Below are positions 8,701 to 13,313 of a stretch of 15,715 nucleotides of DNA, piece after piece. The stretch is from contig JBARSV010000029.1 of NCBI GenBank assembly GCA_049644865.1, positions 1 through 15,715 of the forward strand, written 5' to 3'. Both the position numbers and the translations under genes were made by a program. The notes beneath the pieces were generated by a model that worked only from the letters and a program-made list of their open reading frames with translations, did no database searches and was not told the origin of the DNA. Source of the stretch: JAPUDQ01 sp049644865 (GTDB lineage Bacteria > Patescibacteriota > Saccharimonadia > Saccharimonadales > Saccharimonadaceae). Every line of letters begins with the position of its first letter. Positions within the stretch are counted from its first letter, which is position 1.

Positions 8701-9819
8701 ACGACATCGTTTACAACCAGCAGAAGCAAATTTCGCGGCCTTGCCTATAACGGGTATATGTATGTGCTAGGTGGTGAGATAACTGGAGGCGGTTCAACCA
8801 CAAGTGTTCAGTATGCGCCTATCAATAGCAACGGTACGTTGGGTAGCTGGACGGCGGCAACGGCACTGCCCGTAGCGTATAAGGATTTTGGTGCGGCGGC
8901 CTACAAGGGGTATATGTATATCGGCGGCGGTTCCAGTACAGCGGCCTACTATGTGCAGATTAACGCCAATGGCACGCTCGGTGCTAGCTGGACTACCGCA
9001 ACAAGCTTACCGTATACGGGAGCAAATAGCGCTGTTGCATACAATGATTATCTGTATATTGATGATCAGTTTGCCGCAATAAACACCGACGGCTCGATTG
9101 GTAGTTGGGCGTTTAGCGGTGCTGCCCCAACACTATATTGGGGGTATGCCGCACCGAGCGATTGTATTGCCGCTAATGGTTTTATGTACTGCGTCTTTCT
9201 TGAGGAATATTTCGATACTATTATACTTACGTCCATGCCAATTTTGTCAAATGGGTATCTGGGTGAAGAGACTATTCTGCCGGTAACACAAGCAGGCACC
9301 TGTAACTACCGCATCAGCGCTGCCTATGCGTACTACAAAGGCAATGTATATCTAACAGGTGGGCAACAGTGCCTGACAGACGCTGAATTTATTGGGCTGA
9401 CCAACCAGCCGAGGGGTGGCAGCTATAGTGACTTGACCGATCTGGGCGCTCTGGTTGGTCTCAAGAGTATCTCATATAACGGTACGTTGCCAAATGCGGC
9501 TAGCAATATATACTATCGCTCAGCAGGTACAAACGGAGTTTTCGGGTCGCTCACACTTGCCAGCTCCTTGCCCGGAGGCTCAGGCAGTAGCTGTAACCCG
9601 TCTGACTGGACTGGCGGCACAACGCGATATGTGTGGGTGAGCACTAACATCGACGATAGCCAACGAGCAGCATTCCCTGATGCCAACACAACTCCGGCCA
9701 ATATCACCGACATTACCATATCCTATGATACAGGTCGGTCTCCGCCTAGTAGCCGGTTGCACCAGGGAAAATCATTTCGTAACGAGGTGCTCCAGCCACT
9801 CGATACTTGCGGTCCTTAG
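5761..9819 (+). CDS. Giant membrane-anchored kelch-repeat beta-propeller surface protein
   Basis: A 1352-residue protein with GTG start. A basic N-terminus and one hydrophobic segment (about 30-52, RVVVGLVIAGLLLPTLTEIII) anchor or export it. Residues about 60-320 form a non-repetitive domain ending LQYPVSVDPSVVITSTTDF, a linker I recognise from other Patescibacteria surface proteins. From about 345 to 1230 there are roughly 15-17 kelch-type repeats of about 50 residues, with R..H..V.YNGYLYV.GG, LNDVQYAPIN and DGT.GTWSTTTAFTTAR. The first five (345-598) are nearly identical; later ones diverge. That number would make two or more propellers. Cys pairs appear only in the later repeats. The protein ends SPPSSRLHQGKSF...LQPLDTC, which resembles other large CPR surface-protein termini, so it is probably complete. 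A binding or adhesion role at the cell surface is inferred; no catalytic motif is seen. Confidence 0.75.
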   Translation: MIIPKLARVIHDVRRSVRNAVKRSWPSHIWQRVVVGLVIAGLLLPTLTEIIISKQYLLSSKSDALLSVVSPALAKKITYDPQAKMWQFNRDGIRTLSQPSSDNKPDISVASRLMQAQIGGNGKNDASLYSVDMPVDPSKGFTYYDNNSQLSFSLVPQFAIGEGRTNNGRIIYPAGGHQIVYTPMNNGLKEDIILPQRGDDTLDVSYSLKLGKYLAARILGDGSVGIFSGDPVMFGNIGAEMDHKKLESAREAAKKDFLVFALPAPVIKQTGGSTSTARAQFALEDNGATLRLTARDLRSLQYPVSVDPSVVITSTTDFSKGNNEGNIDFPADQINRGGLTGGSVGTWSTTTAFTTARYNHSTVVYNGYLYVLGGDNGTTQFNDVQYAPINSDGTIGTWSTTTAFNTVRTNHSTVAYNGFLYVIGGLNGGSNELNTVQYAPVNANGTVGTWSATTAFTNGRDGHASVAYNGYLYVVGGYNGTLSLNDVQYAPINSDGTVGTWSTTTAFTTARTGHTSVVYNSYLYIAGGSGASRLNDVQYAPINANGTVGTWSTTTTFTTARASHTSVGYNGYIYIIGGGSPGALNDVQYVKIDPAGITGAYTSVSAASSRAWGSAVERQGLVAYLGGCSAVSGDVCSTPTTTNELDFDTLGINPLPAARGMGGAFIYNSDLYYIAGRPTSTTLASNMYYYGGGTWANQGSFTGLSARYGFTTLTYDNNLYIIGGCTTASGACTAYENTVLYAKLDGTGSFLTNPSCANTFCPLTALSTARMFHTAAIEGNKLYVAGGVASGPTNLNDVQYATINSDGTIGSWTSTTAFTTARYGHMMWVERGYMYISSGKTASSTFISSVYFARLTSSGAIASDSGCGSAWCTAPSVPVARGGAAYTKSFRDLTVIGGQTANTTVSSTVYYAAVANGGRGTARSQTTPITGAISSREFHQTVAYNGYLYVLGGNSGGGGYLATVQYGSIGSTGDVASWASTTSFTTSRSKFRGLAYNGYMYVLGGEITGGGSTTSVQYAPINSNGTLGSWTAATALPVAYKDFGAAAYKGYMYIGGGSSTAAYYVQINANGTLGASWTTATSLPYTGANSAVAYNDYLYIDDQFAAINTDGSIGSWAFSGAAPTLYWGYAAPSDCIAANGFMYCVFLEEYFDTIILTSMPILSNGYLGEETILPVTQAGTCNYRISAAYAYYKGNVYLTGGQQCLTDAEFIGLTNQPRGGSYSDLTDLGALVGLKSISYNGTLPNAASNIYYRSAGTNGVFGSLTLASSLPGGSGSSCNPSDWTGGTTRYVWVSTNIDDSQRAAFPDANTTPANITDITISYDTGRSPPSSRLHQGKSFRNEVLQPLDTCGP
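6793..7554 (+). repeat. Five tandem kelch-coding DNA repeats of about 153 bp
   Basis: Five in-frame units begin with the codons for GTWS (6793 is the first) and share long stretches such as GATGTCCAATATGCCCCCAT and GGTACCTGGTCAACCACCAC. Period is 150-156 bp. High DNA identity points to recent expansion or ongoing homogenisation, with scope for copy-number change. Confidence 0.8.
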
Positions 9820-10003
9820 GTCTGAATGTTGTATGATCTCTCACTAAATCATCAACTTGACGATTGTAAGATACCTCAGCTATTGGAGAAAGAGATGCTG
9901 GCGCAATAGGTAACCCGATCCATCCACATGTCGAACTCATAACTCATCGTCTAGCTAATTTTGTGCCTCCTGCTACGAATTCATCCACCATACACTATCT
10001 ATC
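9820..10003. other. Gene-free stretch between the kelch gene and the regulator
   Basis: 184 bases with no gene I can support on either strand and no clear terminator for the kelch gene. A 64-codon minus-strand frame (9746-9940) overlaps the kelch C-terminus and shows no recognisable motif. Confidence 0.4.
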
Positions 10004-10039
10004 GTCTACATTTCTTACCAATTGGTATAAAATGTAGAC
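10004..10039. promoter_or_regulatory. 36-bp palindromic operator A over the promoter of the PaaX-like gene
   Basis: Outer arms GTCTAC and GTAGAC, T/A-rich spacers and the perfect core palindrome TACCAATTGGTA (10016-10027). Only two base pairs of the outer-to-core transition are unpaired on each side. It covers the -10 box of the PaaX-like gene and ends one base before its ATG, as expected for an autorepressor site. It has the same architecture as 10692-10727, 11907-11942 and 12044-12079. Confidence 0.75.
10023..10031 (+). promoter_or_regulatory. Extended -10 of the PaaX-like gene, near-leaderless
   Basis: TGGTATAAA (TGn plus TATAAA at 10026-10031) ends 10 bases before the ATG at 10041. The predicted transcript starts at or within three bases of the start codon, and no ribosome site is present. 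The box lies inside palindrome A. Confidence 0.5.
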
Positions 10040-10040
10040 A

Positions 10041-10640
10041 ATGACAGACGAACAAAAGTTGACGACGGGCAAGGTGATCGATGAGATCATAAAATATAGC
10101 GCCACAGCCAGCGCATTTTCAGCGGCGTTGATTGCCCCAAATATACTCATAGCTGTCGATAAACCGCTTGCATCACTCTACAGCCATCTCGATCGTCGCG
10201 AACGTGATCGTCAAGCGATGCGCATCATTTACTATATGAAATCACGAGGCTATCTGGCGGGAGATTATGAGCATGGTCTTCAACTGACTGCCAAATCAAA
10301 GTGTCGTCTCACTAAGATAACATATCGAGAACGGATCATTGTGCAGCCGGCCATGTGGGATGGAATATGGCGCGTGATAATATACGATATCCCAAAGAAA
10401 AAATCGGCCGCTCGCCACGGCTTGGCGGCTACACTTCGTTCGGCCGGCTGTTTCTTATTGCAGAAGAGTACTTGGATCACGCCGTTTGACTGCCGAGACA
10501 CGATCGCGTCTATCGCTGCCGAGTACAACGTCGACGAATTTGTCTCCTACATGGAAGTGATAAGGCTCGATAATGATGTAGTGTTGCGGCGACGTTTTGC
10601 TAAAAAATATCCACTCACAAATTTTTCAATAGATAAATAA
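10041..10640 (+). CDS. PaaX-like transcriptional regulator
   Basis: A 199-residue protein. Residues about 24-42 are hydrophobic (SAFSAALIAPNILIAVD), either a membrane segment or a buried helix. A winged-helix-like part follows (about 55-93: RQAMRIIYYMKSRGYLAG...LQLTAKSKCRLTK). The best match is about 103-175: MWDGIWRVIIYDIPKKKSAARHGLAATLRSAGC, LQKSTWITPFD. This 'WDG.WR...FDIP...R..LR..L...G...LQ.S.W..P.D' pattern is the Cas2-like ferredoxin-fold domain of PaaX regulators. In PaaX it supports dimerisation and ligand response; here the effector is unknown. The gene has its own near-leaderless promoter inside palindrome A, and palindrome B lies 51 bases after its stop, so autoregulation is likely. 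A Cas2 nuclease is unlikely, since there is a DNA-binding-like N-terminus and no CRISPR array. Confidence 0.7.
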   Translation: MTDEQKLTTGKVIDEIIKYSATASAFSAALIAPNILIAVDKPLASLYSHLDRRERDRQAMRIIYYMKSRGYLAGDYEHGLQLTAKSKCRLTKITYRERIIVQPAMWDGIWRVIIYDIPKKKSAARHGLAATLRSAGCFLLQKSTWITPFDCRDTIASIAAEYNVDEFVSYMEVIRLDNDVVLRRRFAKKYPLTNFSIDK

Positions 10641-10691
10641 CGCCCACAGATACCCCTAGATGCGACTACCATTCTGTACCCATAAAACCTT

Positions 10692-10727
10692 ATCTACTAT
10701 TTATACCAATTGGTAAGAAAAGTATAA
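10692..10727. promoter_or_regulatory. 36-bp palindromic operator B upstream of mutM
   Basis: It has the same core as site A (TACCAATTGGTA, 10704-10715), with left arm ATCTAC and a weaker right arm GTATAA. It lies about 22 bp upstream of the TATAAT at 10750, so a bound regulator would contact or block the mutM promoter. Confidence 0.65.
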
Positions 10728-10749
10728 ATATTGTTTGCAGTAAGTGGTT

Positions 10750-10755
10750 TATAAT
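10750..10755 (+). promoter_or_regulatory. -10 box of mutM
   Basis: TATAAT with ATATTG at 10728-10733 as a possible weak -35 (16-bp spacer, next to operator B). Transcription would start near 10762 and give a leader of about 120 nt. Confidence 0.45.
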
Positions 10756-10803
10756 AACGTATGTACCTAGTTTGACAGAGGTTGACTACCAGCTCATAAG
10801 ATA

Positions 10804-10852
10804 AATGCCTGAGGTGTCGTTTTGGTGGCAATACGAGGGGCATTCAGGCATT
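10804..10852 (+). promoter_or_regulatory. Stem-loop in the mutM leader
   Basis: AATGCCTGA (10804-10812) pairs perfectly with TCAGGCATT (10844-10852) around a 31-base loop in which TCGT and ACGA can also pair. No U-run follows directly, so this is more likely a leader structure or attenuator than a plain terminator. A 20-codon frame (10805-10867) overlaps it. Confidence 0.4.
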
Positions 10853-10884
10853 GTTATTAAAGGATAGGAACGGAGACGACAGCT

Positions 10885-11871
10885 ATGCCAGAGTTACCAG
10901 AGGTTGAGACGGTCCGTCGTGGCTTGTCGCGGTTGATTGTCGGTAAGACGATTGCTCATGTGTCGTTCGATACGCCCAAAAGTTTTCCAAATCCGTCGAG
11001 TGAAGTCGACCAATTTCTTGTCGGCGCATCAGTCACGGCCGTGCATCGCCGGGCCAAAGTCCTGCTCATTGAGCTGAGCAGTGGCTACACACTCGTCACG
11101 CATATGAAGATGACAGGGCAGCTCGTGTTCGTAGAACACGAGCAGAGGGAGGAGGGAAGAAAGAAGAGGGAAAAAAATACTGTCACTGCGCTTCATCTGC
11201 CATCTGCCATCTACCCTCTGCCATCTCGCGCAGCAAAGCTGCGCTTTGGCGGCGGACACCCCAATTACAGTCTCGTCGGTGAGCTCCCAGACAAGTCCAC
11301 CAGAGTTATTTTGACCTTCCAAGACGAAACTCACCTATTTTTCAATGACCAGCGCAAGTTTGGCTGGATGAGGCTGATGCCGAGCATAGAATTACCAAAC
11401 ATTGACTTCATGAAACGTCTCGGGCCTGAGCCACTTGAAGATGATTTTACGCCAGAGATTTTGTATGAGCGTCTCCAGCGACGCAAAAATACCAGCATCA
11501 AAGCCGCGCTGCTCGACCAATCGGTCGTCGCTGGCATCGGCAATATCTACGCCGATGAGTCACTCTGGGGCGCCCGCCTCCATCCGGCAACCCTCGTCCG
11601 TAATCTTCCAAAATCCAAAATCCAAAATCTAACTTCTGAGATAAAAGCAGTCATGCTTTTATCGATAAAAAAGGGCGGCAGCACTGACAAAAACTACGTC
11701 GATGCTGAAGGTAAAAAGGGAAGTTATCTCACATTTGCCAATGTCTTTCGCCGCGAGGGCCAGGCCTGTCCACGCTGTGGCCGCGCTATCATCAAACTCC
11801 GCGTCGCCGGCCGTGGCACTCACATCTGCCCCCACTGCCAACGAATACCTGATTTAGGTGGCCCCTCATAG
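10885..11871 (+). CDS. mutM: Formamidopyrimidine-DNA glycosylase (Fpg/MutM)
   Basis: Base-excision repair enzyme that removes 8-oxoguanine and ring-opened purines and cuts the strand by beta/delta elimination. The start MPELPEVETVRRGL carries catalytic Pro2 and Glu3. HRRAKVLL supplies the conserved Lys near 58, GIGNIYADESLW the Asn/Asp motif, and the C-terminus a complete zinc finger (CPRCG ... GRGTHICPHCQ) with the DNA-binding Arg. At 328 residues it is longer than the usual 270-290. The excess is a basic, low-complexity insertion of about 30 residues after MTGQLVFVE (about 87-117), coded by two opposed heptanucleotide arrays, before the normal GGGHPNYSLVGELPDKSTRV. A third heptamer array codes PKSKIQN near 241-248, where length is normal. 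Start chosen from the MPELPEV motif, with GGAG at 10872 as ribosome site. Confidence 0.93.
   Translation: MPELPEVETVRRGLSRLIVGKTIAHVSFDTPKSFPNPSSEVDQFLVGASVTAVHRRAKVLLIELSSGYTLVTHMKMTGQLVFVEHEQREEGRKKREKNTVTALHLPSAIYPLPSRAAKLRFGGGHPNYSLVGELPDKSTRVILTFQDETHLFFNDQRKFGWMRLMPSIELPNIDFMKRLGPEPLEDDFTPEILYERLQRRKNTSIKAALLDQSVVAGIGNIYADESLWGARLHPATLVRNLPKSKIQNLTSEIKAVMLLSIKKGGSTDKNYVDAEGKKGSYLTFANVFRREGQACPRCGRAIIKLRVAGRGTHICPHCQRIPDLGGPS
11121..11143. repeat. Perfect hairpin at the left edge of the mutM insertion
   Basis: GCTCGTGTTC, loop GTA, GAACACGAGC: a perfect 10-bp inverted repeat inside the coding sequence, directly before the purine heptamer array. Such a strong hairpin is unusual in coding DNA and marks the edge of the inserted segment. 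Confidence 0.75.
11145..11172. repeat. Purine heptanucleotide array inside mutM
   Basis: Four consecutive 7-mers: GAGGGAG, GAGGGAA, GAAAGAA, GAGGGAA. They encode the basic/acidic stretch REEGRKKREK. Confidence 0.75.
11194..11228. repeat. CATCTGC heptanucleotide array inside mutM
   Basis: Five consecutive 7-mers: CATCTGC, CATCTGC, CATCTAC, CCTCTGC, CATCTCG. Read on the opposite strand they give GCAGAGGG-type units like the array at 11145, so the pair forms an inverted arrangement about 21 bp apart. A perfect hairpin GCGCAGC-AAA-GCTGCGC (11228-11244) follows. Confidence 0.75.
11608..11628. repeat. Perfect CCAAAAT heptamer repeat, three units
   Basis: CCAAAAT is repeated three times without a mismatch (21 bp, so the frame is kept). 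It encodes PKSKIQN in the helix before the conserved SIKKGGS...NYVDAEG region of MutM. Confidence 0.85.
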
Positions 11872-11906
11872 GATAGGAATATCGTTCCAGAAATACTATG
11901 CAAAAA

Positions 11907-11942
11907 GTATACTATTTGAATCGATCGCATCAAATAGTATAC
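11907..11942. promoter_or_regulatory. 36-bp palindromic operator C
   Basis: GTATACTATTTGA (11907-11919) is perfectly inverted at 11930-11942. The centre is CGATCG (11922-11927), with two mismatched pairs between arm and core. Layout and length match sites A, B and D. The stem could also form in RNA, but no U-run follows, so it is not a classic terminator for mutM. Confidence 0.65.
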
Positions 11943-12043
11943 AAATTTCACACGGCGCGATCGGGTAGGGGGTTTAAGTGTACGCATTGACTTGCACACA
12001 TTGGCCCGCACAAAATAGTCGCCGCAAAAGCCGTTGCACATAT

Positions 12044-12079
12044 GTTTACTTTTTGTAACGATCGTTATAAAAAGTAAAC
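12044..12079. promoter_or_regulatory. 36-bp palindromic operator D
   Basis: GTTTAC and GTAAAC arms, T5/A5 spacers and core TAACGATCGTTA (12056-12067). Only one pair of the 36 bp breaks the symmetry, and one more outer T/A pair extends it. It lies 37 bp before the -35 of the 12169 gene; its centre is 137 bp from that of site C, close to 13 helical turns. Confidence 0.7.
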
Positions 12080-12115
12080 AATTCGGGTAACGGTGATAAG
12101 TCAAGGTGCTCATGC

Positions 12116-12144
12116 TTGGAGCTTGTTATAACGAGGTCTATACT
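12116..12144 (+). promoter_or_regulatory. Promoter of the unknown 12169 gene
   Basis: TTGGAG (12116-12121), a 17-bp spacer and TATACT (12139-12144). Predicted transcription start is near 12151, leaving a short leader with GGAGG. Confidence 0.6.
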
Positions 12145-12168
12145 GGTGGCAAGTAATCGGAGGTGCCT

Positions 12169-13245
12169 ATGGCAGATCAAGTTGGCGATGGTGGGGGTGA
12201 GGCATTTGCAGGTTTGTTAGCAGACGCACAACGTCGTCTCGACGAGGTACGCTTTGAGCATGGTGCGCAAACAGCTGAGGTTCGGGCAGGTACGACGATT
12301 GCCGACAGAATGGGAGCGGCAGTAAAACAGGCCGAGTTGACGCTGGCGAAGCTATATGGGGCGGAGGCGGAGCGGCTCAACGAGCTATTTGCGACCGGTG
12401 ATGTGCCGCTAGAACAGATGATAGAGCAGGCGTTTGGCCTAGCAGCGTCTACGGTGCGTGATCCAGAGGAGCTGGCAGCTGCACGGGCGGCAACAGAGCA
12501 GGTGTTGCCGCGGTTGCAGACACCGGGTACACAGTGTGTCGTCTTTGCTGATGGTGATATGAGAGTGCATACCACCACATTCCCTGCATGTCTGGGCGTC
12601 AATCCGCACTTGTCAGGTGGGGTGGTCCTGATCCTGCACACGGACGAATATTTTTCGTCGCCTCGCCATCTCTCACCGCAATTGGTCGAGGTTGAGCCAG
12701 GGCGTATTGTCGAGCGCTATACGGTGTCGCAAGGCGAAATTTTAGAGGCGCTGCGCGTACAATGGGAGAGGGCTGAGTATTATCCATCGCCCGACTGGCC
12801 GATCCGCTGTGCGCGGATGGCTCGCATTATGCAGGCGTCGGGCATACCGCTCGATGATGAGGCACGGCTACTAGCGGAGAAGGCGCACCAACCGCTGCAT
12901 CAGTATGTCAAGCAAGTTTTGCCACGCATTGCTGCGGGGAGGATAACTCCTTTTGATGGAGAATTTGTTGGACTGTGCGAAGCTGTCGACGAGCTGCGCT
13001 ATAACAAGCCTGAAATGGTCGAGATGATTATAGGCCGCATTGTCGCGGGATACACCGATCAGATAGAATACGTCAAGCCCGAATCGTACGTGCCGTTACT
13101 GACGCCCATCATTGCAGCCCGCGACGGGGTGAAACCGTCAGGCACAGACCTGAAAACCATGCGTGGCCAAGCCGACTCAACTAAAAAGGCTATTGATCTG
13201 CTCGAGAATGCCCGAGATCGCTCTGAATACTACCAGGGTGAGTAA
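12169..13245 (+). CDS. Soluble protein of unknown function under palindromic operators
   Basis: A 358-residue protein that I do not recognise. The ATG at 12169 is preferred over the in-frame GTG at 12163 because GGAGG (12159-12163) overlaps the GTG and is well spaced for the ATG. It has no signal peptide or membrane segment. Residues about 15-120 are helical and rich in Ala/Glu (LLADAQRRLDEVRFEHG, EELAAARAATEQVLPRL). The middle reads as a beta-containing domain (QCVVFADGDMRVHTTTFPACLGVNPHLSGGVVLIL HTDEYF). The C-terminal half is again helical (PIRCARMARIMQASG, PEMVEMIIGRIVAGY). No nucleotide-binding or catalytic motif is obvious. It stands alone, with its own promoter and ribosome site and two large palindromes upstream, which suggests regulated expression, perhaps by the PaaX-like protein. 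Confidence 0.65.
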   Translation: MADQVGDGGGEAFAGLLADAQRRLDEVRFEHGAQTAEVRAGTTIADRMGAAVKQAELTLAKLYGAEAERLNELFATGDVPLEQMIEQAFGLAASTVRDPEELAAARAATEQVLPRLQTPGTQCVVFADGDMRVHTTTFPACLGVNPHLSGGVVLILHTDEYFSSPRHLSPQLVEVEPGRIVERYTVSQGEILEALRVQWERAEYYPSPDWPIRCARMARIMQASGIPLDDEARLLAEKAHQPLHQYVKQVLPRIAAGRITPFDGEFVGLCEAVDELRYNKPEMVEMIIGRIVAGYTDQIEYVKPESYVPLLTPIIAARDGVKPSGTDLKTMRGQADSTKKAIDLLENARDRSEYYQGE

Positions 13246-13300
13246 ACATCCAGCATTCGTCGAGGGGCTATGGTCTATAGATGACTTGCGGCATCTGACC

Positions 13301-13306
13301 TATAAT
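13301..13306 (+). promoter_or_regulatory. -10 box of holA, probable leaderless mRNA
   Basis: A consensus TATAAT ends 8 bases before the A of the holA ATG at 13314. The predicted transcription start coincides with the start codon, and no ribosome site lies between. No strong -35 is seen. Confidence 0.55.
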
Positions 13307-13313
13307 TAGTCTT

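Larger units (their letters stand above)
11872..12168. other. Gene-free regulatory stretch with two large palindromes
   Basis: About 300 bases with no credible gene. It holds operators C and D, a possible promoter TTGACT-18 bp-CAAAAT (11987-12016) between them, and the promoter of the downstream gene at 12116-12144. A 97-codon minus-strand frame (11820-12113) runs across both palindromes and into mutM and is not believed. Confidence 0.6.

Noticed and set aside
9746..9940. Minus-strand 64-codon frame as an integrase or transposase fragment
   Set aside because: A few basic residues suggested it, but no catalytic motif is visible and a third of it overlaps the kelch C-terminus.
10041..10640. 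A CRISPR Cas2 nuclease
   Set aside because: The C-terminal domain is Cas2-like, as in all PaaX proteins, but the N-terminus looks like a DNA-binding domain. No spacer-repeat array or other cas gene is present.
11907..11942. Intrinsic terminator of mutM
   Set aside because: The stem is strong but A/T-rich, no U-run follows, and its exact 36-bp layout matches three other palindromes, which fits an operator better.
11820..12113. 97-codon minus-strand open frame across the mutM end and both palindromes
   Set aside because: It overlaps conserved mutM codons, crosses two near-perfect operators and shows no family motif, so it is taken as a chance frame.
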